NCBI GenBank assembly: GCA_032622095.1
Contig: CP136069.1
Span: 5,566,976-5,630,975 of the forward strand
Source: Siphonodentalium dalli
Taxonomy: Eukaryota > Mollusca > Scaphopoda > Gadilida > Siphonodentaliidae
Reading direction: 5' to 3'
Length of the DNA: 64,000 bases
The notes below the pieces were generated by a model. The model saw nothing but the letters and a program-made list of their open reading frames with translations. It was not told the DNA's origin and ran no database searches. Position numbers and translations under genes: made by a program. This document shows positions 46,077 to 57,205 of this stretch, piece by piece; the stretch's first letter is position 1; the number at the start of each line of letters is the position of its first letter.

Positions 46077-46577
46077 TATGACTTTTCATATTGGACTCCG
46101 TGACGTCACGAATTAACTCTATTACGAAATGAATCGGTGAAATTGTGATGCGCGCGCAACATTGATGTATTTTAGCAGACGTTTCACTTCCGCATTGAGT
46201 TTTTTCTCACTTCCGTGTTTACTTTTCCAAATCATGCTTTCTGATGATCAATTTATGGTATAGGCTTTTATAGAGAATTAAGTGCCGACAAATACCAAAA
46301 ATAACCACAAAAGTTTATTTACAAAATTTGGATAAACATACAGATGGATAATAAAAATGTCATTATACAATGTTGTGTACAGTATGAGTTTTTCTTGTAC
46401 TCGTCCAGGTTGTGGTGAAAAGTCATATTGGACTCGACACTGGCGTGTCTCGTCCAATATGACTTTTCACCACAACCTGGACTCGTACAAGAAAAACACA
46501 TACTGTACACAACATTGTATAATAACTTTATAAAATACCGATATATAGAAAATTATTTAATGTAATATTGGACACTG
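46046..46577. mobile_element. Hairpin element at the centre of inverted LINE pieces
   Basis: AAATTCCAGT occurs inverted at both ends (46042-46051 and 46573-46583). Inside is a 160-bp hairpin (46363-46522) and repeated ATATTGGACTC words. No ORF was recognised. The ends are uncertain because both flanks are LINE sequence in opposite orientation. Confidence 0.5.
46363..46522. repeat. 160-bp inverted repeat, arms of about 75 bp
   Basis: TTATACAATGTTGTGTACAG pairs with CTGTACACAACATTGTATAA; the inner arms carry CCAGGTTGTGGTGAAAAGTC and its complement. The centre is ACACTGGCGTGT. Confidence 0.93.
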
Positions 46578-47494
46578 GAATTTAGATACCCACTTAACAT
46601 ACATATAAGAAAGCGGATGCTTGCTTTTTGGTCGCGTTTAGTTTCTGGCCAATGTTCAGCATTGGCAAGAAAGTTATATAATCTATGATAAGATATATAT
46701 TATCAAGTGTGGGGTATAGGGAGAAATTTGGAGATCACAGCATCCTCTTAGTAAATTAGAACTTGGAATATTTAAGGAAATGAGTAGAACACGTTTTGTT
46801 GAACAATGGAAAAGTGATATTGAACGGTCATGTAGAGGCGAATTTTATGGACAATTTAAAATGAACTTCGGTATAGAAAAGTATCTATCGATTATACCAT
46901 CGGGATTATTAACATGTTTAACAATAATAAGAACAGCGAATCACAGGCTACCGATAGAAACAGAAAGATGGAGTAAATCAAAAACAAAAAAGGGCAAAAC
47001 AGCTGATTCAAAAGTGTGTAAATTCTGTAAATCGCAAACTGGTGATGAATACCATTTCATATTAGTTTGCCCAGAATTCAGAACTTTAAGATGCAAATAT
47101 TTACCAGGGAAGTATTATGACTTCCCAACTAATGACAAATTATATGCGTTACTTACTGAGTAAAATGAATATATTTTGAAGAATTTTACGATTTTTATCA
47201 AATTAGGTTTACAGAAATACCTACATGTATGATGATAGATGACGATGACGACGACGGCGATGATGACGACGAGGACCGTGATGATGACGACAACCATGAT
47301 GAAGGTGATGATGATAATGATGATGATGATAATGATGATGATAATAATGATGATGATGATTACACAAACAAAGGACCCTGAATTCGACGGCCAAATGTCA
47401 CATTATGTACATGCACTGTAAATATGTTAAATGACTCTATATTTTGTGCATACTAGTACGATTGAGTTATCAATAAAGTATACCAAAAAAAAGC
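46578..47494 (+). pseudogene. LINE 3' end (C-terminal zinc motif, GAT tail), plus copy
   Basis: The open stretch starts near 46578 with RYPLNIHIRKRMLAFWSRLV. After a frameshift near 46675 and a TAG comes EIWRSQHPLSKLELG, then FVEQWKSDIERS (46800). It finishes with CKFCKSQTGDEYHFILVCPE, a Cys-Cys-His-Cys motif typical of LINE C-termini, and a TAA at 47161. A TGATGA microsatellite (47236-47370), AATAAA (47472) and an A-run (about 47487-47494) follow. It is 5'-truncated, as LINE copies usually are. Confidence 0.87.
47236..47370. repeat. GAT/GAC microsatellite in LINE 3' region
   Basis: Runs of GATGATGATAATGAT on the plus strand, mirrored at 43680-43810. They create false Met/Thr ORFs. Confidence 0.93.
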
Positions 47495-47620
47495 AGCTCA
47501 GAAAACACTCACAAGGCCCTAAAATGTATTTAACATAGGATTTCCAAATCAAATCGCTTTATGTCGATAAAACTCTTATTTTCCAAGATTTAAGCTGAAA
47601 CTTGGTGTGTCTGCGTGCAA

Positions 47621-48180
47621 TCTCATATATATTTTTGAAGACCTCTGTTTGTCTGTTTGTCTGTATGTTTGTTTGTCTGTCATTAATACAAATCTACGAT
47701 TCTCGGCCGATCAGGGACGAAACTTGGTACGTGTGTGTAGTTTGACCAGGCGGTGGACGTTGTCGTATTGCGAGCCCGTGCGGCGCCCGCTTCGCGCATG
47801 CGCAGACGAAATCTCGGAAACGGGTGGAGCTATCGACTTGAAATTTGCTGTGTCAATGTATCTTGCCCCGGATACGAATTTTATCGGGTCGCCGAGCCCG
47901 GGCGACGCCAGCTTCGCGCATGCGCAGACGAGATCTCGGAAACGGGGTGGAGCTATCGACTTGTAATTTGGTATGTGAATGTATCTTGCCCCGGATACGA
48001 ATTTTATCGGGTCGCCGAGCCCCGTGCGACGCCAGCTTCGAGCATGCGCAGACCAGATCTCGGAAAGGGTTAGAGCTATCGACTTGAAATTTGGTTTTTG
48101 AATAGACCGGACAACGTCGGGCTCATCGACTTGAAATTTGGTTTTTGAATAGCCCGGACAACGTCCGGCTCATCGGCTAG
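47621..48180 (+). mobile_element. Helitron-like unit 1
   Basis: Starts TCTCATATATATTTTTGAAG. It contains about three 122-bp units with the NRF-1-like GCGCATGCGC, then two tandem hairpins (GCCCGGACAACGTCCGGC in the second), and ends CTAG. Confidence 0.82.
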
Positions 48181-48850
48181 TCTACTATATATTTTGAGAC
48201 TTCCGTATATATGTGTGTATATACTTTATAGAATCGAAAACGGCTGGACTGATTGAGACCAAACTTCCTATCTAAGGGAATGGTCGTCGCGGCGTTTTGG
48301 ATCAACTCCCATCACCCATTCTCCACTCCCAGTCACAAAAATGGCACTGTGTGGTTAATCGCGTTGATAGTTAAAGAGCGTTCGTATCCACAGTGTCGTT
48401 CATAAAGAGCTTATGCGTGTAATGTGATTCTTACGTCTGGTTCCGGACGTGAGCGTGACTATCCAGACATGAGCGTGTTGTGTGATTCTTACGTACCTAG
48501 GGCTACCTAGGAATGGGGGAGATTTTCATCGGGTCAGTTTTTCCGCCCGAGGTGATCTTCACCTTGAAACGGGTACCCACAAATGATATATATGTGTGTG
48601 TCCTTTATAGACTCGAACCGATTGAGCTCAAACTTGCTACCTACGGGAAGTGTCATGGACGGGTTAAATTGTGACCCCGACCTGGCCTTGACCTTGAAAA
48701 TGATCAATTCAAGGTCAAATCGGGTAAAACGGGCGGATTTCGACGAAATTTTACACCTAGGTGCACCATACGTGTCTCGGAAGCTGTTCCAAGCGCTTTA
48801 TCGAACAAAGCCATGAGACGAACCACGCCAGTGGCGGGCTATCCTGCTAG
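48181..48850 (+). mobile_element. Helitron-like unit 2
   Basis: Starts TCTACTATATATTTTGAGAC. It carries AAAGAGCGTTCGTATCCAC near 48372 and GACTCGAACCGATTGAGC, with hairpin GCCAGTGGCGGGC and end CTAG. Confidence 0.82.
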
Positions 48851-49156
48851 TCTAATATATATTTGAGGAAAGTTTGCGTGTGTGTGTGTCTGTCTGTTTA
48901 TCCGCGATGGACTCGAAAACGGCTAAACCGATCTTGACGAAACTTCGTACGGGTATGTAGTTTGAACCGAGGAGTAACGTGGGCCTATCCGTTTGTTAGT
49001 GTGGCGTGACCTTGAACTCATATCAATGAATCCGCTGAGCCGATTTCCAACAAATTTGGTGGAAACTGGTAGCTTGAGGCGCTGAGAGTGTTGGTGTAGA
49101 TGGGGATGCCAACACAACGACTCTCCCCGTCAGGACGGGGTACCCAGTTAAATTAG
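48851..49156 (+). mobile_element. Helitron-like unit 3
   Basis: Starts TCTAATATATATTTGAGG. Its hairpin is CCCCGTCAGGACGGGG, ending about 15 bases later in TTAG. Confidence 0.75.
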
Positions 49157-49368
49157 TCTACTACATAATTTGAGACTTCCGTAAATATATATATATATGT
49201 ATGTGTGTATATATGTGGGTACTCAGAGCACCGATTCTCCCTTCCCAATCATCAAATCACCGCAAACGCCACTTCGGGGGTTAAGGCATCAACGATCTTT
49301 ATATTGACCATATACGGAGTTGTTAACGACTTTTTGAAAGCCCGGACAACGTCGGGCTCATCGGTTAG
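49157..49368 (+). mobile_element. Helitron-like unit 4, short
   Basis: 212 bp, starts TCTACTACATAATTTGAGAC, hairpin GCCCGGACAACGTCGGGC, ends TTAG. Confidence 0.75.
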
Positions 49369-50030
49369 TCTATACTATATATGTTGAGACTTCGTATATA
49401 TATATGTATATATGTATATATGTGTGTGGCTACTTCATAGAATCCAAAACGCGTGTACATATTGAGCTCAAACTTCCTATGTAAGTGTCAAATCCCACCG
49501 ACACGACCGTGGTCGAGTTTTAGAGAAGCTCATAGCACCCGTTCTCCAATCTCAAATCACCGCAAAGCCACGGCGTGGGTTAATCAAGTGATTATTTAAT
49601 GAGCGTTTGTTTTTGACGCATCTCTATAAAGAGCGTCTGTTTCCCATTCAACGTTATTAGCATCTGCAGAGTTATATACGGGAACATTGAGTGCTTGCCT
49701 ATGCGGGGAGATTTATTGGAGCTCTTACAACATCATTGTTATAGTATGTATGACACTTAGGTCAGGGCTTAGGGGGGTAGTTATAGGCATAATGCTTCTC
49801 AGAAATCCCGGTTACAAACCAACACTCACAATTTCGTATTTACGCAAACGTTATCGCTCGAAATTTATTCCCTGCGAGCACGGATGGCGCGCTTTGTTTT
49901 TACAGTATATACCTTTTATATATACCGAAATCATCCCAGATAATCACGAATATAGCATCAGATTTCTCCCCAGATATACCGTTATAAAGCTACTGGAATC
50001 TGCCAATCTATACTATATATTTTGAGACTT

Positions 50031-50068
<38 letters not shown>

Positions 50069-51210
50069 CTTCATAGAATCCAAAACGCGTGTAAAGATTG
50101 AGCTCAAACTTCCTATGTAAGTGTCAAATCCCACCGACACGAACGTGGTCGCGGTTTAGAGAAGCTCAGAGCACCCGTTCTCCAATCTCAAATCACCGCA
50201 TAGGCACGGCGGGGGTTAATCAAGTGATTATTTAATGAGCGTTTGTTTTTGACGCATCTCTATAAAGAGCGTCTTATTCCCATTCAACGTTATTCGCATC
50301 TGCAGAGTTATACGGGAACGCAAACGTTATCGCTCGAAATTTATTCCCTGCGAGCACGGATGGCGCGCTCTGTTTTTACCGGTATATACCGAAATCATCC
50401 CAGATAATCACGAATATAGCATCAGATTTCTCCCCAGATATACCGTTATAAAGCTACTGGAATCTGCCAATCTACGGGAAATTCCAGGGAATGCCGATTG
50501 AGCTCAAACTTGCTACCTACGGGAAGTGTCATATATATGAGTGTGTCCTTTATAGACTCTAACCGATTGAGCTCAAACTTGCTAAATAAGAAAATAGCCC
50601 CCAAGCCGTAAATATCAACAACAACGATATTGCTACCTACGGGGAGCAACGTTATTAGCATCTGCAGAATTATGCAGAGAGAAAGTGCTTTCCTATTTTT
50701 AGAACGCGACACATGTTTACGTCGCGTTGGTGATTGAGGTTCACAACGGGGTTAATTGACTGTCCGCTCTTTGCGACGATGAGGTTCACGGCGGGGACTA
50801 TTGACCAACACTCACAATTTCGTCCTTTGCATCAGATACCGACACCTCGACCGATCGGGACGAAACTTGGTACGTGAGTGTAGTTTGACCAGGTGGTCGT
50901 ATTGGCGAGCCCGTGCGACGCCCGTGCAGCGCATGCGCAGACGAGATATCGGAAACGGGTGGAGCTATCGACTTGAAATTTGGTATGTGAATGTATCTTG
51001 CCCCGGATACGAATTTTATCGGGTCGTCGAGCCCGTGCGACGCCAGATACGCGCATGCGCAGACCAGATCTCGGAAACGGGTGGAGCTATCGACTTGAAA
51101 TTTGGTTTTTGAGTAGCCCGGTCCTGTACAGGGTTACATTGAAAAACTAAAATTAATGGATCGACCAAAGCCATGGGACGAATGCCGCCAGTGGCGGGCT
51201 AACCTGCTAG
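49369..51210 (+). mobile_element. Helitron-like units 5 and 6, nested
   Basis: A unit starts at 49369. A second copy of the same start (TCTATACTATATATTTTGAG) lies at 50008 after GCCAA, while the same GCCAATCTACGGG context continues uninterrupted at 50463. A copy therefore inserted between A and T of another copy. 49430-50007 and 50070-50467 are near-duplicates. Two 122-bp units lie at 50870-51100. It ends with a hairpin and CTAG at 51210. (TG)n is at 50037-50063. Confidence 0.75.
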
Positions 51211-51234
51211 TCTACTATATAATTTGAGACTTCC

Positions 51235-51280
<46 letters not shown>

Positions 51281-52029
51281 ATATATGTATATATGTATGT
51301 GTGTATATATGTGGGTACTTCATAGAATCGAAAATGCGTGTAGGAACGGGCATCCTCACGGCAATGTCGGCTTATAAGACATCTTTACTACACATGACAG
51401 CCGATGGACAATTGGTCTCTATATATGTACCAAAATTACGCCGCGTTGGTGACTGGGAAATTCCAGGGAATGCCGATTGAGCTCAAACTTGCTACCTACG
51501 GGAAGTGTCATATATATGAGTGTGTTCTTTATAGACTCGAACCGACTGAGCTCAAACTTGCTAAATATTGACTGGGAAATTCCAGGGAATGCCGATTGAG
51601 CTCAAACTTGCTACCTACGGGAAGTGTCATATATATGTGTGTGTCCTTTATAGACTCGAACCGATTGAGCTCAAACTTGCTAAATACGGGAAGTGTCATG
51701 GACGGGTTCATTGAAAAACAACAAAAAAATCGGGTAAAATTGAAAAACAAAATTAAAAAGGCACAATTAACTCCCTGAAAAACCAAAAAAAATCGGGTAA
51801 AATTTAAAAACCAAAAATTAAATTAAAAAATTAAAAAGGCACAATTAACTCATTGAAAAACAAAATAATTAACTCATTGAAAAACCAAAAATTAAATTAA
51901 AATTGTCATGTTTCTGACTATTGCCGAAATTTGCTGCAAATGCAGCACAAGTGTCTCGGAACCTGTTGCAATTGCTTATTCGAACAAAGCTATGGGACGA
52001 ATGCCGCCAGTGGCGGGCTAACCTGCTAG
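51211..52029 (+). mobile_element. Helitron-like unit 7
   Basis: Starts TCTACTATATAATTTGAGAC, with an (AT)n run at 51237-51275. It has tandem ATTGAGCTCAAACTTGCTAC segments, an A-rich TTAAAAAGGCACAATTAACT part, hairpin CGCCAGTGGCG, and end CTAG. Confidence 0.82.
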
Positions 52030-52723
52030 TCTACTATATATTTTGAGACTTCGTATATATATTTGCGTGTATCCTCTATAGACTCGAAAACGGCTGCACC
52101 GATTGAGCTCAAACTTCCTACCTATAGGTACTTTTGTCCGAGAAATGTCATGGACGGATCAAATCGTGACCCCGACCTGACCTTGACCTTAAAAATGGTC
52201 AATTCAATGTCAAGTCGGGTAAAACTGGCGGGTTTCGACAAAATTTGATACCTAGGGTTAATTCTTTTCCGGGGAGTGTTTTGGACGGGTCAAATCGTGA
52301 CTCCGACCTGACATTGATCTTCAAGATGGTCAATTCAAGGTCAAATGGGGTGAAACTGGCGGATTTTGACGGAATTTGATGCCTAGATGTACTTTTGTCC
52401 GGGGAGTGTTTTTGACAGGTCAAATTGTGACTCCGACCTGACCTTGACCTTCAAAATAGTCAATTCAAGGTCAAATTGGGTAAAACTGGCGGATTTCGAC
52501 GATATTTTATACCTAGCAGTAACTTTGTCCGGGGAGTGATTTGGGCTGGTCAAATCGTGACCCCGACCTAACCTTGACCTTCAAAATGTCAATTCAAGGT
52601 CAAATCGGGTCCAATTTCGCATTCGCCCGTGTCCTTGCTCATAATTGCTCATATACGATAATATAGTCATGTTTCTGACAAAGTCATGGACCGAATGTCT
52701 CCAGTTGCGGGCTAATCTGCTGG
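52030..52723 (+). mobile_element. Helitron-like unit 8
   Basis: Starts TCTACTATATATTTTGAGAC. It holds four diverged units of about 125 bp with TTCAAGGTCAAATCGGGTAA and CCGACCTGACCTTGACCTT. It ends TTGCGGGCTAATCTGCTGG. Confidence 0.8.
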
Positions 52724-52985
52724 TACTTATATATTCCTAAAATGACAGGGTCCAACGCGTAATTATTTTTTAGATGGAACAAATGATTTTTTTTTCGATG
52801 ATAAATTTTAACATATGATTTCCCATTCAAATCGATGTATGTTGATAAAACTCTTATTTTTCAAAATTTCAAGCTGAGACTTGGTGTGTCTGCGTGGAAT
52901 AGTTATATATTCTTAAAATGAGAAATTCCAACACGTAATTATGTTTTAGTTGGAAGAAATTTATTTTTTTCGATAATAACATTCC
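52724..52985. repeat. Target tandem repeat with empty Helitron site
   Basis: A unit of about 160 bp with ACTCTTATTTTTCAAAATTT, GACTTGGTGTGTCTGCGTG and TATATTCTTAAAATGAG. The copy at about 52840-52960 keeps GCGTGGAATAGTTATATATT intact, where the neighbouring copy is split by the 5.1-kb array. Another part of the repeat lies at 47500-47620 and, mirrored, at 43428-43540. Confidence 0.88.
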
Positions 52986-53952
52986 AGTGTGGGCTGTGAG
53001 TTGATTTATAATTTTGTATAGAAACATTTTCTCAAGTGTCGTATTGGTCAAAATATCGCTTTCTCGACGGGGAGAACTGATCCGAATAATAGCTAAGATG
53101 AATTTAGATAGAATTATCGAATTAATTTGACCGATTAGGGTGTATTTTGAGAGAATCGAGTGGAGAAAACTTTTGCATCAAAGACGCCATTTTTGCCTTA
53201 CAGTTGCACAGTTGCAGACGACCGCTGTCAGATTAATATTCAAGACAACAATTGCAAGCCTCAAACTCACCTTTTTGAAAGGTAAATCCAATAATTAGAT
53301 ATCAAAACAATCCTTCCTAAACACCTTCAAAGATATCCCACACATTTTTAATTCCGATCGCATAATAAATATCCTGTAAAATAAATAAATAATACCACCA
53401 CCGGTATTCGGATATTTCCGTGACTAAACTACGAGTGACGTAGTTGTGGGAAAGCAAATTAAAAACACAGATTCGGAGCCGGAGTTTATTATGCTGACTA
53501 CGATGACGTAATCGTAAATCAACCGATACTAAAATGCGGAGTCGTTTGTGCGTGTGTGGTGTATAGATTACGTCGCTATTCAATTTGTTATCTAATTAAT
53601 AAAGATAGTGTGGCCGCTTTGGCCGTTTATCTGGAATAGAAGACAATAACTATGTGAATAAAGTAATTAGGAGCGCCTAGACTGGTTGATTTTGTAGCCA
53701 TTAATAACATGCCGGCACGTGTCTGCTTTGGTGAATAGATGGCAGTAATTAGTGCTTTGATTATCTCGTATTCAGTCGGTGATTTGTAATCACTCAGTGA
53801 CTATTCATCAGTGTCAGTCGCGAACTTGTTTGCACTCTCAAATGCCCCAAAGTGAATATAAAGGACGACGGAGGATCCCATTCACCTGGTCATACATAAG
53901 AAGTGTTTTGCTTTTTGTTTTTTTGTTGTTGTTTTACTTTCGATATAAATAT
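52986..53952. other. Interior DNA of the foldback element, no gene recognised
   Basis: Stops are frequent and only short ORFs occur. A transposase was sought here and not found. Confidence 0.55.
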
Positions 53953-54067
53953 CCCGAGTATCTGTCATCTCCACATATACCAAGATGCCTAGTAGATGTA
54001 GTGGGTCCGTTGTGAGCGGGCTAGCGATCCATTTTAAGTACCTCCAAAAAACAAACACATTGCGTAA
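53953..54067. repeat. Innermost block of right arm
   Basis: The inverse of 42791-42904. It starts CCGAGTATCTGTCATCTCC and continues through GGATCG-type words to AACACATTGCGTAAT. Confidence 0.9.
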
Positions 54068-57000
54068 TTTGGTATTATGTTGAACGCTCTATATGCCAAT
54101 TGCACACTGGATCTTATAAAATCACATCTGATTGGTCGTCATGTTTTATGCTGATCATTTATTAATAATTTCTATATATTTTTAATAGATTATTTTAACG
54201 TATGTATTGGTATTATATTGAACAATCGATATGCTAATTGCTCACTGGTCCTTATAAAATCACATCTGAATGGTCGTCATGTTTTAAGAAGATATTTAAT
54301 TAATTGCTATTTATTTTTAATAGATTATTTTTAACGAACGTATTGGTATTATATTGAACACTGGATATGCTAATTGCACACTGGACCTTATAAAATCACA
54401 TCTGAATGGTCGTCACGTTTAATGGGGAACATTTATTAATACTCCCTATTTATTTTCAATAGATCATATTTAACGCAAGTATTGTTATAATATTGAACAC
54501 TCGACATGCTAATTGCACACTGGACCTTATAAAATCACATTTGAATGGTCGTCATGTTTTATGAGGATAATTTATTAATAATTTCTATTTATTTTTAATA
54601 GATTATTTTAACGTATGTATTGGTATGGTATTACATTGAACACTCGATATGCTAATTGCACACTGGTCATTATAAAATCAGATTTAAATGGTCCTAATGT
54701 TTTTATGAGGGTCATTTATTAATAATTCCTATTTATTTTAAATAGATTATTTTTAATTTACGTATTGGTATTATATTGAACACTCGATATGCTAATTGCA
54801 TACTGGTCCTTATAAAATCACATCTGAATGGTCGTCATGTTTTAAGAAGATGATATTTAATTAATTTCTATTTATTTTTAATAGATTAGTTTTAATGTAC
54901 ATATTGATATTATATTGAACACTCGATGTGCTACTAGCACACTGGTCCTTATAAAATTACATCTGAATGGTCGTCATGTTTAATGAGGAACAATTATTAA
55001 TAATCCCTATTTATTTTGAATAGATTATTTTTAACGCATGTATTGTTAGTATATTGAACACTCGATATGCTATTTGAACACTGGACCTTATAAAGTCACA
55101 CCTGAATGGTCGTCATGTTTTATGAGGATAATTTATTAATAATTTCTATTTACTTTTAACAGATTATTTTAACGTAGATATTTGTATTATATTGAACACT
55201 CAATATGCCAATTGCACTCTGGACTTTATAAAATCACATTTGAATGGTCGTTATGCTTAATGAGGATAATTTATTAATAATTCCTATTTATTTTTAATAG
55301 ATTATTTTAACATATGCATTGGTATTATATTGAACACTCTGGATCTTATAGAATCAGATTTGAATGGTCGTCATGTTTTATGAGGATCATTTATTAATAA
55401 TCCCTATTTATTTTCAATAGATTATTTTTATAGCAAGTATTGTTATTATATTGAACACTCGATATGCTAATTGAACACTGGACCTTATACAGTCACATCT
55501 GAATGGTCGTCGTGTTTTATGAGGATAATTTATTAATACTTTCTATTTATTTTTAATAGATTATTTTAACATAGAAATTGGTATTTTATTGAACACTCGA
55601 TATTCTAATTACACACTGGACCTTATAAAATCACATTTTATGGGGTTCATTTTTTAATAATTTCTATTTATTTTTAATAGATAATTTTAACATATGTATT
55701 AGTATTATATTGAACACTCGATATGCTAATTGCACACTGATCGTTATAAAATAACATATGAATGGTCGTCATGTTCTAAGAAGATGATATTTAATTAATT
55801 GCTATTTATTTTAGTAGATTATTTTTAACGTACGTATTGGTATTATATTGAACACTCGATATGCTAATTGCACACTGGACCTTTAAAATCACATTTGAAT
55901 GGTCGTCATGTTTTATGGGAATCATTTATTAATAATTTCTATTTATTTTTAATAGATAATTTTAACATATGTATTGGTATTATATTGAACACTCGATATG
56001 CTAATTGCACACTAGTCCTGATAAAATCACATCTGAATGGTCGTCATATTTTAAGAAGATGATATTTAATTAATTTCTATTTATTTTGAATAGATTATTT
56101 TTAACGTACGTATTGGTATTATATTGAACACTCGATATGCTAATTGCACACTCGTCCTTATAAAATCACATCTGAATGTTCGTCATGTTTTAAGAAGATG
56201 ATATTTAATTAATTGCTATTTATTTTTAATAGATTATTTTTAATGAACGTATTGGTATTATATTGAACACTGGATATGCTAATTGTACACTGGACCTTAT
56301 CAAATCACATATGAATGGTCGTCATGTTTAAAGAGGAACATTTATTAATAATCCCTATTTATTTTGAATAAATTATTTTTAACGCAAGTATTGTTATTAT
56401 ATTGAACACTCGATATGCAAATTGAACACTCGACCTTATAAAGTCACACCTGAATGGTCGTCATGTTTTATGAGGTTAATTTATTAATAATTTGCTATTT
56501 ATTTTTAATAGATTAATTTAACGTAGATATTGGTATTATATTGAACACTCGATATGCTAATTGCACACTGGACCTTATAAAATCACATTTGAATGGTCGT
56601 CATGTTTTATGGGGATCATTTATTAATAATTTCTATTTACTTTTAATAGATAATTTTAACATATGTATTGGTATTATATTGAACACTCGATATGCTAATT
56701 GCACACTAGTCCTTATAAAATCACATCTGAATGGTCGTCATGTTTTAAGAAGATGATATTTAATTAATTTCTATTTATTTTGAATAGATTATTTTTAACG
56801 CAAGTATTGTTATTATATTGAATACTCGATATGTTAATTGCACACTGGTCCTTATAAAGGCACACCTGAATGGTCGTCAAGTTTTATTAGGATCATTTAT
56901 TAATAATTTATATTTATTATTAATAGACTATTTTAACGTAGATATTGGTATCATATTGAACAATCGATATGCTAATTGCCCACTGGTCCTTATAAAATCC

Positions 57001-57205
57001 CATCTGAATGGTCGTCATGTTTTAAGAAGATGATATTTAATTAATTGCTATATATTATTAATAGACTATTTTAACGTATGCATTGGTATTATAATGAATA
57101 CTCGATATTCTACTTGCACACTGGTCCTTATAAAATCACATCTGAATGGTCGTCATCTTTAATTAGGAACATTTATTAATCATTTATTTTCAATAGATTA
57201 GTTTT
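54068..57205. repeat. Right arm tier 3: about 140-bp AT-rich units, about twenty-two
   Basis: Complementary to left tier 3, with words GAACACTCGATATGCTAATT, CACATCTGAATGGTCGTCAT and CTATTTATTTTTAATAGATT. There are nearly twice as many units as in the left arm. Confidence 0.92.

Larger units (their letters stand above)
47621..52723 (+). mobile_element. Head-to-tail array of Helitron-like units, 5.1 kb
   Basis: Most units begin TCTA(C/A)TATATATTTTGAGAC and end with a GC-rich hairpin about 10 bases before CTAG, TTAG or CTGG. The next TC then follows with no spacer. These are the 5'-TC and 3'-hairpin-CTRR marks of Helitrons. Boundaries visible: 48180/48181, 48850/48851, 49156/49157, 49368/49369, 51210/51211, 52029/52030, and the final CTGG at 52720-52723. 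The left flank GCGTGCAA and right flank TACTTATATATTCC together reproduce the uninterrupted repeat at about 52874-52900. No Rep/helicase is present, so all units are non-autonomous. Confidence 0.87.

Noticed and set aside
47239-47421. Met/Thr-rich small ORFs over the GAT tract
   Set aside because: They are translations of the microsatellite in the LINE 3' region, mirrored at 43621-43803.
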